Assembly: GCF_004331485.1 (NCBI RefSeq)
Contig: NZ_SJKD01000009.1
Span: 248,001-312,000 of the forward strand
Source of the DNA: Kribbella capetownensis
GTDB taxonomy: Bacteria > Actinomycetota > Actinomycetes > Propionibacteriales > Kribbellaceae
Length of the DNA: 64,000 bases
Direction: 5' to 3'
In this document: positions 33,001 to 41,436 of the stretch, one piece after another
How the letters are laid out: every line of letters begins with the position of its first letter
How positions within the stretch are numbered: the first letter of the stretch is position 1
The notes under the pieces: model-generated
What the model was told of the DNA's origin: nothing
The model's database searches: none
What the model saw: only the letters and a program-made list of their open reading frames with translations
Program-made: the position numbers and the translations under genes

Positions 33001-34320
33001 CAGCAGGTCGACCAGCCCGGGCTCGACGACCAGTGCGGCCAGCCGTGCGGGCTCGGTGATCGCAGCGCGGAGTTCGTCTTCGGTCATGCCGGTGAGCAGG
33101 TGCAGGCCGTCCTCCATGGCCCGGGCGAACCCGGGATGGGAGGCGATGTCCGCGAGCCGGTCGGCACGGAACGACAAGATGAGGGGCGCTTGGGCGACAT
33201 GATCGGTCACCCGGGCCAGGAACGCCTTGCGTTCGGGCACGTCCTGGCACAGCGAGAAGACCTCCTCGCATTGATCGACGACCACCGTCGGCAACGGTCC
33301 GGTGCCGGGCAGTGCGTCGGTCAGTGCCTTCATCGGATGACGTCCGGGCGTGATGGTGACGACGCGGCCGCCGTCCTGTCGCAGGGTCGCGGCGATGCCG
33401 GCCCGGATCAGCGAGGACTTGCCGCACCCCGACGGCCCGACGACCGCGAGGATCGAGTGGTCGGACAGTCTCCTCAGTCCGGCGGCGACCTCGGCATCGC
33501 GGCCGAAGAACAGTTCGGCGTCGTCCACGTCGTACGGCTTCAGGCCCTGGTACGGACAGACCGCGCTCGGCTCTGGCAACGCGCTCGTTCCCAGCAACGC
33601 CGGATCCTGACGCAGGATCGCCTGCTCGAGCGCATCGATCTCCGGGCTCGGATCGAGCCCGAGCTCACGATCAAGCACGACCCGCAGCCGTCGGAGCGTC
33701 TCCAGCGCCTCCCCCTGGCGGCCGGCCTGGTACTGCGCGGTGGCCAGTAGGGCCCACCGCCGCTCACGCAACGGCGCCTCGGCGGTCAGAGCCTCGGCCT
33801 TGGCCAGCACCCCCGCGTGACCACCGGACCGCAGCGCGGATTCGACGTACAGCTCCTGCGCGAGTTGCCGGAGTTCGGTCAGCCGGCCGAACTCGATCCG
33901 CGCCGGATCCCAGTCCGCGACCTCGTCGAACGGTCGCCCACGCCACAGCGTCAGTACGTCGGCCAGCACCACCGACGCTCGTTCCGCCTCACCCGCCTCG
34001 AGCAGTACGCCGGCCCGGCCGACCGCTCGCTCGAAGCGCTGACTGTCGATCTGATCGTGCGGAATCGTCAGCCGATAACCGTCTGGCGACGTCTCGACCG
34101 CGTGGCTGCCGAGCAGCTTCCGCAGCCGGACGACGCAGCCTTGGACCACCTTGCCTGCTGAGGCCGGTGGCCGTTCTCCCCACAGCACGTCAGCGAGTAC
34201 CCCAGCGCTGACAACCTCCCCCGGATGCACCGCGAGTGCGACCAGGACGACGCGGTCACGTCGTGCGAGGTTCTTCCACTCCCCCTCGATGGTTAGTGGG
34301 CCGAGTACGGCGATACCCAC
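30040..34320 (-). CDS. Giant BTAD/STAND transmembrane beta-propeller regulator (copy 1)
   Basis: A 1426 aa one-component regulator of unknown target. In order: OmpR-type winged helix (about 1-90, with RRDRVVLVALAVHPG and VVQGCVVRLRKLLG), BTAD helices (about 95-245), a short CPYQGLKPYDVDDAELFFGRD motif that opens the nSTAND1 ATPase with Walker A GPSGCGKSS near 295-303 and Walker B TVVVDQCEEVF, a helical arm to about 655, one membrane helix near 662-682 (LRTALGTAAFLLVGALIAGF), then about 700 residues of WD-like beta-propeller blades. It ends with CRMAGRDLTVAEWRENFGD and PYVKTC. The helix would put the propeller outside the cell and the DNA-binding end inside. The start GTG at 34320 is leaderless, 6 bases after a -10 element. 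The small protein at 34485 is divergent from it. Confidence 0.88.
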
Positions 34321-34355
34321 CCTTCGACTGTCGCCCCCTACCGACGCTCCGTCAA
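34318..34355 (-). promoter_or_regulatory. Leaderless promoter of giant regulator copy 1
   Basis: On the minus strand TTGACG (34350-34355) is followed after 17 bases by GACAGT (34327-34332) and then, 6 bases later, by the GTG start (34318-34320). Both hexamers, the 17-base spacer and the 6-base gap are the same in copy 2, which supports a real promoter and a leaderless transcript. Confidence 0.65.
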
Positions 34356-34362
34356 GGTCGTT

Positions 34363-34401
34363 GATACCGAGCCGATACCGGCGTCCGCCGGGTCGATACC
34401 A
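34363..34401. promoter_or_regulatory. SARP-like direct heptamer repeats, copy 1
   Basis: GATACCG occurs at 34363-34369 and 34374-34380 (11-base period) and GATACCA at 34395-34401 (21 bases further). The first repeat ends 7 bases from the -35 element of the giant regulator. An 11-base heptamer period is the known mode of BTAD/SARP DNA binding. The same set with the same spacings occurs in copy 2. Confidence 0.6.
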
Positions 34402-34425
34402 CCAGCGGCGAGAACGGTTCCAAGA

Positions 34426-34433
34426 CCTCGAGG
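34426..34433. promoter_or_regulatory. Conserved CCTCGAGG palindrome, copy 1
   Basis: An 8-base perfect palindrome 31 bases from the third heptamer. The same palindrome occurs at the same distance in copy 2. Probably part of the promoter region of the small secreted protein; function unknown. Confidence 0.4.
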
Positions 34434-34484
34434 CGCAACCGGACAACCGATCACGGAAGTCCCGCCGGAAGAGGAGAGGAAGCC

Positions 34485-34799
34485 ATGAACAACGCCGTAC
34501 ACACGAAGCAGTCCATGACCACCCGGCTCTGCCGGCTGGCCGCGGGTGCCGCAGTCAGCGTCGCCCTGATGACAGTCGCCGCCCCTGCAATGGCCCAGGA
34601 GTATCCCGAACCGAACTACGGAACCTACGAACGAAACTCGGATCCACCGCAAGAACCGGCGTCCGTTGGGGCCGGCGAGGTGGACCGGAGCTCCGTCGCG
34701 CTCGGCGCCCTGTGCGGTATCGCGCTGGGCGGCGTGGGGGCGGGAATCGTGCTGGACATCCAGCGACGGCGGGACCGTTCCGCCGAGGATTCAGCCTGA
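34485..34799 (+). CDS. Small secreted/membrane partner protein of giant regulator, copy 1
   Basis: A 104 aa protein with a Sec signal peptide (basic start, hydrophobic core, AMA-QEYP cleavage site near residue 37), a short polar ectodomain of about 40 residues, a C-terminal membrane helix (about 72-92, ALGALCGIALGGVGAGIVL) and an inner QRRRDR stop-transfer tail. The mature protein would be a type I single-pass protein of about 65 residues. The ribosome site is GAGGAGAGGA. It is divergent from the giant regulator and resembles the protein at 40168 in the signal peptide end, helix and tail. No known family was recognised. Confidence 0.8.
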   Translation: MNNAVHTKQSMTTRLCRLAAGAAVSVALMTVAAPAMAQEYPEPNYGTYERNSDPPQEPASVGAGEVDRSSVALGALCGIALGGVGAGIVLDIQRRRDRSAEDSA

Positions 34800-34815
34800 G
34801 CCGCAGCATCGAACC

Positions 34816-34854
34816 GTCCCCCGGAGAGCCCCGTCCGGACGCTCTCCGGGGGAC
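34816..34854 (+). terminator. Strong intrinsic terminator
   Basis: GTCCCCCGGAGAGC at 34816-34829 pairs perfectly with GCTCTCCGGGGGAC at 34841-34854: a 14-bp stem and an 11-base loop, 17 bases after the small partner protein stop. It separates that gene from the SGNH hydrolase. Confidence 0.75.
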
Positions 34855-34932
34855 CGCTGTGCGCTGCCGGGATTCGTTAACCTTCCTGCAGTACATTCGG
34901 CGGTCACCTTCTGTTCATCTGTGGGGGGACCG

Positions 34933-35715
34933 ATGTTTTTGGTGCGGCGTGGGGTGCGCGAGCGTACGACGCCGATCGGTGCGTTGCACCGGGCGGTGAT
35001 GCGTTGGGGCGAGGCGGAGCGGACGAATTCACGCCTGGCGTTCCGGCGTTGGGTCGACGGTGTCGCGTACGTCGACGTCCAGGCGAAGACGTACGCCGAC
35101 TTCTGGACCCGGCAGAACGAGAAGGCCCTCACCGCGGACGGACCGCTGTGGGTGGTCCTCGGCGACTCGACCGCACAGGGGCTCGGCGCATCGTCGCCGC
35201 TGCATGGGTACGTCGGCCAGGTGCTCAACGCGCTCCGCAGGTCGGGACGTCCGTGGCGGGTGCTCAACCTGTCCCGCTCCGGCGCACAGACCCGGCACGT
35301 GCTGGACGACCAACTGCCGTTGCTCGACGGTCTGACCCCCGATCTGGTCACCTGCGGCGTCGGCAACAACGACATCCTCGCCACGCCGCCGAAGCGGTTC
35401 CGCGACCATCTCCGCCAGGTGATCGAGCGGCTGCCGTCCTCGTCGGTCGTAATGGACCTGACCGTCCCCGACCGTTTCTGGCGCGTCGGTGGCGCGGTCA
35501 GCCCGTACGTGACCAGCATCAATCAACTGATCAGCACCACCGCCACATCCCGCGGCATACCAGTCGCCGAGGTCTCCCGCCACGCCCGCCCCCCCCCGTG
35601 GCGCGGCCTCCTCGCCCCCGACGCCTTCCACCCCAACAACCTCGGCTACCGCCGCCACGCCGACGCCCTCCTGGCCGCCCTCTCAGCAACGGCCCGCCAG
35701 TTGCCCGGGACCTAA
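34933..35715 (+). CDS. SGNH/GDSL-family hydrolase
   Basis: A 260 aa esterase/lipase of the SGNH fold. Block I has the nucleophile Ser in VVLGDSTAQGLG, block III has GVGNNDIL, and block V has the Asp-His pair in DAFHPNNLGYRRHADAL. No signal peptide is evident; the first 60 residues are basic. A GGGGGGA site lies before the ATG at 34933. It sits between the two regulator modules and its TAA overlaps the stop of giant regulator copy 2. Substrate unknown (lipid, or acetylated sugar). Confidence 0.85.
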   Translation: MFLVRRGVRERTTPIGALHRAVMRWGEAERTNSRLAFRRWVDGVAYVDVQAKTYADFWTRQNEKALTADGPLWVVLGDSTAQGLGASSPLHGYVGQVLNALRRSGRPWRVLNLSRSGAQTRHVLDDQLPLLDGLTPDLVTCGVGNNDILATPPKRFRDHLRQVIERLPSSSVVMDLTVPDRFWRVGGAVSPYVTSINQLISTTATSRGIPVAEVSRHARPPPWRGLLAPDAFHPNNLGYRRHADALLAALSATARQLPGT

Positions 35716-38700
35716 CAGGTCTTCCTATACGGCCGATCACCGAAGGCCTGGGTCCACTCGTCGGTGGTGAGGTTTCGGCCGGCCATCTTGCAGGCGAAGT
35801 CAAGTGCCGGCCCGACGCGCACGTCCCAGCGGTAGGTCTGTCCGTCGAACGCCGCGACCGTCACGACGTCAGGTCCGTCGGTGAACCTCGGGGAGACGGC
35901 CACCTTCCTGCTCCCGGCCGAGGTGGCGACGGAGCCGAGCAACTCGAGGTTGCGCGCGTCCCAGAGGCTCAAGGTTCCGTCCTCAGCCCCCGACACCAGA
36001 CGAGACCCGTCTGCCGAGAACCGGACGAAGAGGCCCGCACCACTGTGCCCGGTTGTCGGCGCAGGGCGGGGTTGAGTCGAGGGCAAATCGATGAGCACCA
36101 CCTCACCGCTGCTCCCGGTGACCGCGATGCTTCGGCCGTCGGGCGAGAACGCCGAAGAGTTCACACGGAGATTCAGGTCGCCCTCCGCGAGCACCGTGCC
36201 GGTCGACGTGCGGACTACCCGCCAGTGCTCTGCGGCGTTGTCCGGCGAGTCTTCGAAGAGGACCGCTGTCTCGGCGTCCGGGGCCGCCGAGATGCAGCAA
36301 CTGCTGGACAGATTGAGGTTTCCATCACTCCTGGGTCGCAGGGTGCGCGCGTCGAAGTACATGGTGTGGCGCCGGGAGTCGCCGACCACGATGCGGTTTC
36401 CACTCTCGACGTACGCCATCGAGGAGATCTCCGGCTCGACGACCCGGCGCCGCACGACGACCTTGCCGGTCCGGGAGTCGAGAACCGTGATCACACCCGC
36501 GAGGTCGAAGACGGCGAGGTGCCGGCCATTCGGATGCCAGGCAGCAGGCGTCCGGGGGCCCGGTCTCACCTCACCGTGCAGTCGCACGGGTGCGGTGGTC
36601 GCACCGGTCGCCGAATCCGCGAACATCAGCCAGGAGTCCGTGGCGTCCCGCCACACATAGGCCGTGCTTCTGCCGTCGCCAGATGCCAACGCGTGCAGGT
36701 AGTCGCGCGCGGGGACGCCCTGCGCCCGGCGCACGTACAACTTTTGCCCGGAGAGGTCGTAGGCCCGCAGGATGCCCTCATCGCCGCCGGTGTACAGCGT
36801 TCGATTGTCCGGGCTGAAGCCGACGCCCCACGAGATCTCGAAGGTCTTGATCCGTTCGCGCGGAGTGCCAGTGGCCACGTTCCAGACGATGACTTCCCCG
36901 TCCTGCGAGGCGGAGCCGAGGAGGGTGCCGTCGCGGGAGAAGGTCATGTCGCGCGGTTCGCCGTTGTGACCGCGCAGCATCCTGATGGTCTTGCCCGTCT
37001 GCGCGTCGACCAGTGCGATCTCGTTGCTGTTCGTCTCGGCGGAGCGCCGGAGCGCCAGCAGGTTGCCGTCCAGGGTGATGTCGATGGTTCTGTCACCCGC
37101 AAGATCGTCGCGTCGCCACTGCCGGTCTCCGGTGGCGACGTCGTAGGCCCTCAGCGGCAGCTGCGTGTAGATGGTGCGGCCATCGGGGCTGAGGGCCAGA
37201 CCCTGAGGTCCGGCTGGGAGGGTGACCTTGACCGGCCTACGGTCACGCGCGCGGAGATCCCAGACGAGCGCGAAAGCAGGGTCGCCGAACGACGACTCAC
37301 CCGACGCTGGGTTCAGGATCACCTGAACGCTCGCAGCGAGGTGCTGCGCGTCGGCACTGAACACGAGGTCGCGGTAGCGGAGGTTCCCCTGGGTCGGCAA
37401 GGCGAGCGGAACCACGTCGAGGGTGTCGGGGGTGAGCAACCGAACCGACCTGGCGCGCGAGCCCTCGGGCTCGTCGGAGGTGTAGGAGGTGATCGCCGCC
37501 GCGTACCGACCGTCCGAGCTGAAGACCGGATGACAGAACTCCCGACCCGCGACCCCGATCCCTCCACCCTCCCTCCTGATATTCGTATCGGGGTCCGCCA
37601 CGAACGCGTACCTGGCGATCACTCGGCCCGACTCGGTGTCGTACAGATGGCACGCCGCCTTCTTCCCGCCCGCGACGATGCGGGTTCCGTCCGGCGAGAG
37701 CGAGAAGGCCCCGAGATCCCCGGGCACGGCAGCTGGGAACGACCGGATCAGGAGTGGGCGCTTGTTCAGCGCCGCCAACAGGTTGACCCGTGTCTCCGGG
37801 GAGTCGTCCAGCCGCACCCCTTGCGTCGCGAGTAGCAGCGAGTGACTGATGCCTTCGGCCAGGACCGCTCGTGCCCCGACGCGGCGCGCAAGTTCTCTGA
37901 CGGCCGACTGCTCAGCAGCGGCTGCCTGCTGGTCGGCCTGCTCCGCCTGCCGAACGGCTACGAAGCCGGCTACCAGCGCCCCGGCCAGCAACAGGGCCGC
38001 CGTGGTCAGAGCTCCTCGGAGGCGTCGGTTGACGCGGACCTGGTACCGGGCCTGCCTCTCGGCGGCGCGAAGCTCAGCCTCCGACAGGTGTTTGCTGGCA
38101 ACGAGGAACTCGTTCTCGGTCTCCGTCAGCGCCACCGTCGCGTGCTCCCGCCATTCCAGAGCTCTGGCGAGGCGCAAGCCACGGTAAAGCTCGCTGTCGG
38201 GTCGGCCGAGTGAGTCCCACGAGTCGGCGACGATCGTCAAGTGGTGCCGGATCTGCTGGCCCTCGAGGTCGTCGTCCAGCCAATGCCGCAGCCTCGGCCA
38301 GGCTCGGGCGAGAGCCTCGTGTGCGAGCTCGACGACGCCATCGTCGCTGGTGACCAGGCGCGACCCGACCAGCAGGTCGAGCATGGCTTCCGACTCGGGA
38401 GCCGTCACGACGAGCCGCCGGGGCAGGCGGCTGCGCACGGGCTCACCGTCAGGCCCCGGGGTGACCAGACGCAGCAACAACTCACGCAGCATCGTCTGCT
38501 GGTTCGGCGGCACCTTCGCGTACACGTCCTCCGCGGACTGGGCCACGGCGCCCTGGATCCCACCAGAGGCGAGGTAGGCCGCGACGGTGAGGGTTCTGCC
38601 TTCACGGCGTTGCCAGGTCTCGGCCAGTGCGTGCGACATCAGGGGCAGCGCACCAGGCTGACCGGCTACGTCGTTGACCAGGAGATCGACAAGGCCCGGT

Positions 38701-39998
38701 TCGGCGACCAGGGCGGCCAACCGGGCCGGCTCCTCGATGGCTGTCCGCAGCCCCGCCTCCGACATGCCGGTCAACAGGTGCAAACCTTGTTCGACGACTC
38801 GGGCGAAGCCCTCGTGGGATGCGAGGTCGGCGAGCCGATCGGCGCGGTACGACAAGATGAGCGGCGCGATCGAGCTGTGTGCTGCCAGGGCGGTCAGGAA
38901 CGCTTCGCGCTCGGCGAGGTCCTGACACACCGAGAAGACTTCCTCGCATTGGTCGACGAGCAGCGTCGGCTTCGGGCCTTTGCCCGGCATGGCATCCGTC
39001 AGCGCAGCAAGCGGGTGCGCCCCGGGGGTGATGACCACGACCTTTCGGCCGTCCTTGCGCAGCGTCGCCGCAACACCGGCTCGCACCAGCGAAGACTTGC
39101 CACAGCCGGACGGACCGACCACGGCGAGGACCGAGGTTTCGGCCAGCTTCCGCAGTCCCGCTGTCACGTCGGCCTCCCGGCCGAAGAAGACATCCGCATC
39201 GTCCAGGTCGTAGCTTTTCAGGCCTTGGTAGGGACATTCCGGGCTCGGCTCCGGGAGTGCCTGGGTGACACCCAGCGAGGGATCCTGCCGGAGGATCGCC
39301 TCTTCCAGTTCGTCGATCTGCTGGCTCGGATCCAGGCCGAGCTCGCGAGCCAGTACCGTGCGGAGCCGACTGATGGTGGCCAGCGCGTCGGCCTGGCGGC
39401 CGGACTGGTATTGCGCTGTGGCGAGGAGAGCCCATCTTCGCTCGCGCAGTGGCGCCTCGGCGACGAAGGCCTCGGCTTTGGCGAGGACGCTGCCGTGGCG
39501 GCCCGATCGCAGCGCGGCCTCGACGTACGTCTCCTGCGCCAACTGCCGCAACTCCTCCAGCCGGGCCACCTCGATCCGGGCGGTGTCCCAACCCTCCAGG
39601 TCGGCCAGCGGCTTGCCGCGCCAGAGCAGCAGTGCGTCGGTGAGCAGCACGACCGTGCGCTCCGCATCGTCTGCCGCGAGCAGAGCTCCGGCACGCCCGA
39701 TGGCTCGTTCGAAGCGCTGCGTGTCTATCTCATCGAGCGGGACACGCAATCGATAGCCATCAGACGACGTCTCTATCGCGTGGAGGCCGAGGATCTTGCG
39801 GAGTCGGACCACGCAGCCTTGGACGATCTTGGCCCAGGAGGCCGGTAGGTCGTCGCCCCACAGGACGTCGGCGAGTGTCTCGGCACGGACAACGTCCCCC
39901 GGGTGCACCACAAGTGCAGCCAACACAACGCGATCACGCCGCCCGAGACTGCTGCGCTCCCCCTCGATCGTGAGCGGGCCGAGTACGGCGATACCCAC
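35712..39998 (-). CDS. Giant BTAD/STAND transmembrane beta-propeller regulator (copy 2)
   Basis: A 1428 aa paralogue of the protein at 30040-34320. Winged helix about 1-90 (RRDRVVLAALVVHPGDVV, IVQGCVVRLRKILG), BTAD about 95-245, CPYQGLKSYDLDDADVFFGRE at 255, Walker A GPSGCGKSS 295-303, Walker B TLLVDQCEEVFS near 346-357, helical arm to 655, membrane helix about 662-682 (TTAALLLAGALVAGFVAVRQ), propeller about 720-1400, and the end CKMAGRNLTTDEWTQAFGD, PYRKTC. Residues 1-660 align with copy 1 almost without gaps, whereas the propellers have drifted. The start GTG at 39998 is leaderless like copy 1. By inference the two share a signalling mechanism but read different outside signals. Confidence 0.88.
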   Translation of the reverse strand: MGIAVLGPLTIEGERSSLGRRDRVVLAALVVHPGDVVRAETLADVLWGDDLPASWAKIVQGCVVRLRKILGLHAIETSSDGYRLRVPLDEIDTQRFERAIGRAGALLAADDAERTVVLLTDALLLWRGKPLADLEGWDTARIEVARLEELRQLAQETYVEAALRSGRHGSVLAKAEAFVAEAPLRERRWALLATAQYQSGRQADALATISRLRTVLARELGLDPSQQIDELEEAILRQDPSLGVTQALPEPSPECPYQGLKSYDLDDADVFFGREADVTAGLRKLAETSVLAVVGPSGCGKSSLVRAGVAATLRKDGRKVVVITPGAHPLAALTDAMPGKGPKPTLLVDQCEEVFSVCQDLAEREAFLTALAAHSSIAPLILSYRADRLADLASHEGFARVVEQGLHLLTGMSEAGLRTAIEEPARLAALVAEPGLVDLLVNDVAGQPGALPLMSHALAETWQRREGRTLTVAAYLASGGIQGAVAQSAEDVYAKVPPNQQTMLRELLLRLVTPGPDGEPVRSRLPRRLVVTAPESEAMLDLLVGSRLVTSDDGVVELAHEALARAWPRLRHWLDDDLEGQQIRHHLTIVADSWDSLGRPDSELYRGLRLARALEWREHATVALTETENEFLVASKHLSEAELRAAERQARYQVRVNRRLRGALTTAALLLAGALVAGFVAVRQAEQADQQAAAAEQSAVRELARRVGARAVLAEGISHSLLLATQGVRLDDSPETRVNLLAALNKRPLLIRSFPAAVPGDLGAFSLSPDGTRIVAGGKKAACHLYDTESGRVIARYAFVADPDTNIRREGGGIGVAGREFCHPVFSSDGRYAAAITSYTSDEPEGSRARSVRLLTPDTLDVVPLALPTQGNLRYRDLVFSADAQHLAASVQVILNPASGESSFGDPAFALVWDLRARDRRPVKVTLPAGPQGLALSPDGRTIYTQLPLRAYDVATGDRQWRRDDLAGDRTIDITLDGNLLALRRSAETNSNEIALVDAQTGKTIRMLRGHNGEPRDMTFSRDGTLLGSASQDGEVIVWNVATGTPRERIKTFEISWGVGFSPDNRTLYTGGDEGILRAYDLSGQKLYVRRAQGVPARDYLHALASGDGRSTAYVWRDATDSWLMFADSATGATTAPVRLHGEVRPGPRTPAAWHPNGRHLAVFDLAGVITVLDSRTGKVVVRRRVVEPEISSMAYVESGNRIVVGDSRRHTMYFDARTLRPRSDGNLNLSSSCCISAAPDAETAVLFEDSPDNAAEHWRVVRTSTGTVLAEGDLNLRVNSSAFSPDGRSIAVTGSSGEVVLIDLPSTQPRPAPTTGHSGAGLFVRFSADGSRLVSGAEDGTLSLWDARNLELLGSVATSAGSRKVAVSPRFTDGPDVVTVAAFDGQTYRWDVRVGPALDFACKMAGRNLTTDEWTQAFGDRPYRKTC

Positions 39999-40033
39999 CC
40001 TTCGACTGTCGACCGGGCCAGACCTCCCGTCAA
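39996..40033 (-). promoter_or_regulatory. Leaderless promoter of giant regulator copy 2
   Basis: TTGACG on the minus strand (40028-40033), 17-base spacer, GACAGT (40005-40010), then 6 bases to the GTG at 39996-39998. Identical layout to copy 1 although the spacer sequence differs. Confidence 0.65.
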
Positions 40034-40040
40034 GGCCGGT

Positions 40041-40079
40041 GATACCGCGCCGATACCGGACGGGGCTGGATCGAAACCA
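40041..40079. promoter_or_regulatory. SARP-like direct heptamer repeats, copy 2
   Basis: GATACCG at 40041-40047 and 40052-40058 (period 11) and GAAACCA at 40073-40079 (21 further). The spacing to the regulator -35 element (7 bases) equals that of copy 1. Confidence 0.6.
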
Positions 40080-40103
40080 CCCGGCGGCAGAACTGGCTCA
40101 GCA

Positions 40104-40111
40104 CCTCGAGG
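40104..40111. promoter_or_regulatory. Conserved CCTCGAGG palindrome, copy 2
   Basis: Perfect 8-base palindrome, 31 bases after the third heptamer, the same as in copy 1. Confidence 0.4.
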
Positions 40112-40167
40112 CGACATCGGAGGACCGACAGCGGCCATCCCGTCTAGCGAGGTCAGGAGCCGCGGAG

Positions 40168-40488
40168 ATGAGTACCACAGCAGGACCGACGTCAGCGCCA
40201 CGAATCAAGCGATCGATCAAGACCAGGCTGATCATGCTGGCCACCGGGGCGGCAGCGAGCGTGGCGCTCCTGACCGTCGTCACACCGGCCATGGCTCAGG
40301 AGTACCCGAGCCCGGAGGGCGCCTCGTCCGGCGTGTCAACGGCAGCCGCCCCGGTCCCGGGCGAGGGTCTGGACGCGGACTCGGTGGTTGTCGGCGCACT
40401 GGCCGGAATCGCGCTGGGCGCAGCAGGTCTGGGGATCACCCTGGGCGTGCAGCGGCGCCGGGATCGCGCCGCGATGCCGATCGCCTAA
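40168..40488 (+). CDS. Small secreted/membrane partner protein of giant regulator, copy 2
   Basis: A 106 aa paralogue of the protein at 34485. It has a basic N-terminus, a signal-peptide core with AMA-QEYP site near residue 44, an ectodomain of about 35 residues (SPEGASSGVSTAAAPVPGEG), a membrane helix GALAGIALGAAGLGITLGVQ and a basic RRRDR tail. AGGAG lies 9 bases upstream of the ATG. Its divergence from the giant regulator and shared intergenic elements suggest co-regulation and physical partnership; neither is proven. Confidence 0.78.
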   Translation: MSTTAGPTSAPRIKRSIKTRLIMLATGAAASVALLTVVTPAMAQEYPSPEGASSGVSTAAAPVPGEGLDADSVVVGALAGIALGAAGLGITLGVQRRRDRAAMPIA

Positions 40489-40497
40489 CAGATCCAC

Positions 40498-40530
40498 CGA
40501 GGAGGCCGCCGCTCGCCGACGGCCTCCTCG
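40498..40530 (+). terminator. Intrinsic terminator after small partner copy 2
   Basis: CGAGGAGGCCG at 40498-40508 pairs with CGGCCTCCTCG at 40520-40530, an 11-bp stem with an 11-base loop, 9 bases after the stop. Confidence 0.7.
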
Positions 40531-40559
40531 CCGCCCTCCCCACAAACGTCAGATAGCGC

Positions 40560-40599
40560 TTTACTTTGCCCCCGGGGCAGGGGGTTTGATGTTCGCGTG
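40560..40599 (+). promoter_or_regulatory. MerR-type autoregulated promoter
   Basis: TTTACT (40560-40565) and TTTGAT (40585-40590) are 19 bases apart, the over-long spacer typical of MerR-controlled promoters. The spacer holds a perfect dyad TGCCCC-C-GGGGCA (40567-40579). The GTG start follows the -10 by 6 bases, suggesting a leaderless message. Confidence 0.6.
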
Positions 40600-41436
40600 T
40601 TGACGATCAGCGAGTTCGGGCGGCGTACTGGGCTCTCGCACAAGGCGCTACGCCTGTACGACGTGTCCGGGCTGCTCCCGCCCGCACAGGTGGACCCGGC
40701 CAACGGGTACCGGCTGTACGACGAGGAGCAGCTCGAGCGGGCCCGGCGGATCAGCGTGCTGCGGCAGCTGGACATGCCGTTGACCACGATCGCCGAGGTC
40801 CTCGCGGGCTCCGACGAAGAGGGGTTGATCCGGCTGGATCGGTGGTGGGCCGCCCAGGAGGCGACCACCGCGGCCCGTCGGGCGACCCTGCAGTACCTGC
40901 GGGACCGGTTCTCGCGGTCCGGATCGACGGGACTGGCGCCGCGGCCGGTGCTGACCCGCGACGTACCGGAGACGAAGATCGCGTCGATCCGGTCCGACAC
41001 CGATCAGCAGAATCTGATCGGGATCATCGTGACCGCGACCGACGAGATCCGCACGTACCTCCAGGCCGCCGGCGCGACCCTGCCCGGCGAGTCGTGGGTG
41101 ATCTACCACGGCCCGGTGACACCGGAGGCCGAGGCGACTGTCGAGGTGTGCGTGCCGTTCCAGGGGCTGGTGGATCCGTCCGGACCGATCGCGATCCGGG
41201 TCGAGCCGGCCCACCACGAGGCGTACTGCACGATCACGATGGACGAGTGCGCGTACCCGCGCATCATGCTCGCCTACGACCTGGTCGACGACTTCGTCCG
41301 TACCGCGGGCAGCACGATCACCGGGCCGCCGCGTGAGGTCTACCGGGCGAACTGCCACCTGATGCCGCGCGACCAGCCGGCCGTCGACATCGCCCAGCCG
41401 ATTTCTCGCTCAGCCATTCTAGAAGGGAAGCCCTGA
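40597..41436 (+). CDS. MerR-family regulator with GyrI-like effector domain
   Basis: A 279 aa regulator. The N-terminal winged helix (residues 1-70; LTISEFGRRTGLSHKALRLYDVSGLLPP and GYRLYDEEQLERARRI) is the MerR DNA-binding type. After a coiled-coil linker the C-terminal half (about 125-270) looks like a GyrI-type small-molecule-binding domain (QQNLIGIIVTATDEIRTYLQ, WVIYHGPVTPEAEATVEVCV), as in BltR/BmrR. The GTG at 40597 is leaderless (see promoter). Its stop overlaps the next gene's ATG as TGATG, so the two are co-expressed. The ligand is unknown; drug-like molecules are usual for this architecture. Confidence 0.87.
   Translation: MLTISEFGRRTGLSHKALRLYDVSGLLPPAQVDPANGYRLYDEEQLERARRISVLRQLDMPLTTIAEVLAGSDEEGLIRLDRWWAAQEATTAARRATLQYLRDRFSRSGSTGLAPRPVLTRDVPETKIASIRSDTDQQNLIGIIVTATDEIRTYLQAAGATLPGESWVIYHGPVTPEAEATVEVCVPFQGLVDPSGPIAIRVEPAHHEAYCTITMDECAYPRIMLAYDLVDDFVRTAGSTITGPPREVYRANCHLMPRDQPAVDIAQPISRSAILEGKP

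Noticed and set aside
35004-37835. 943-codon plus-strand frame over regulator copy 2 and the SGNH gene
   Set aside because: Overlaps two well-supported genes and is Arg/Pro/Gly-rich; no domain seen.
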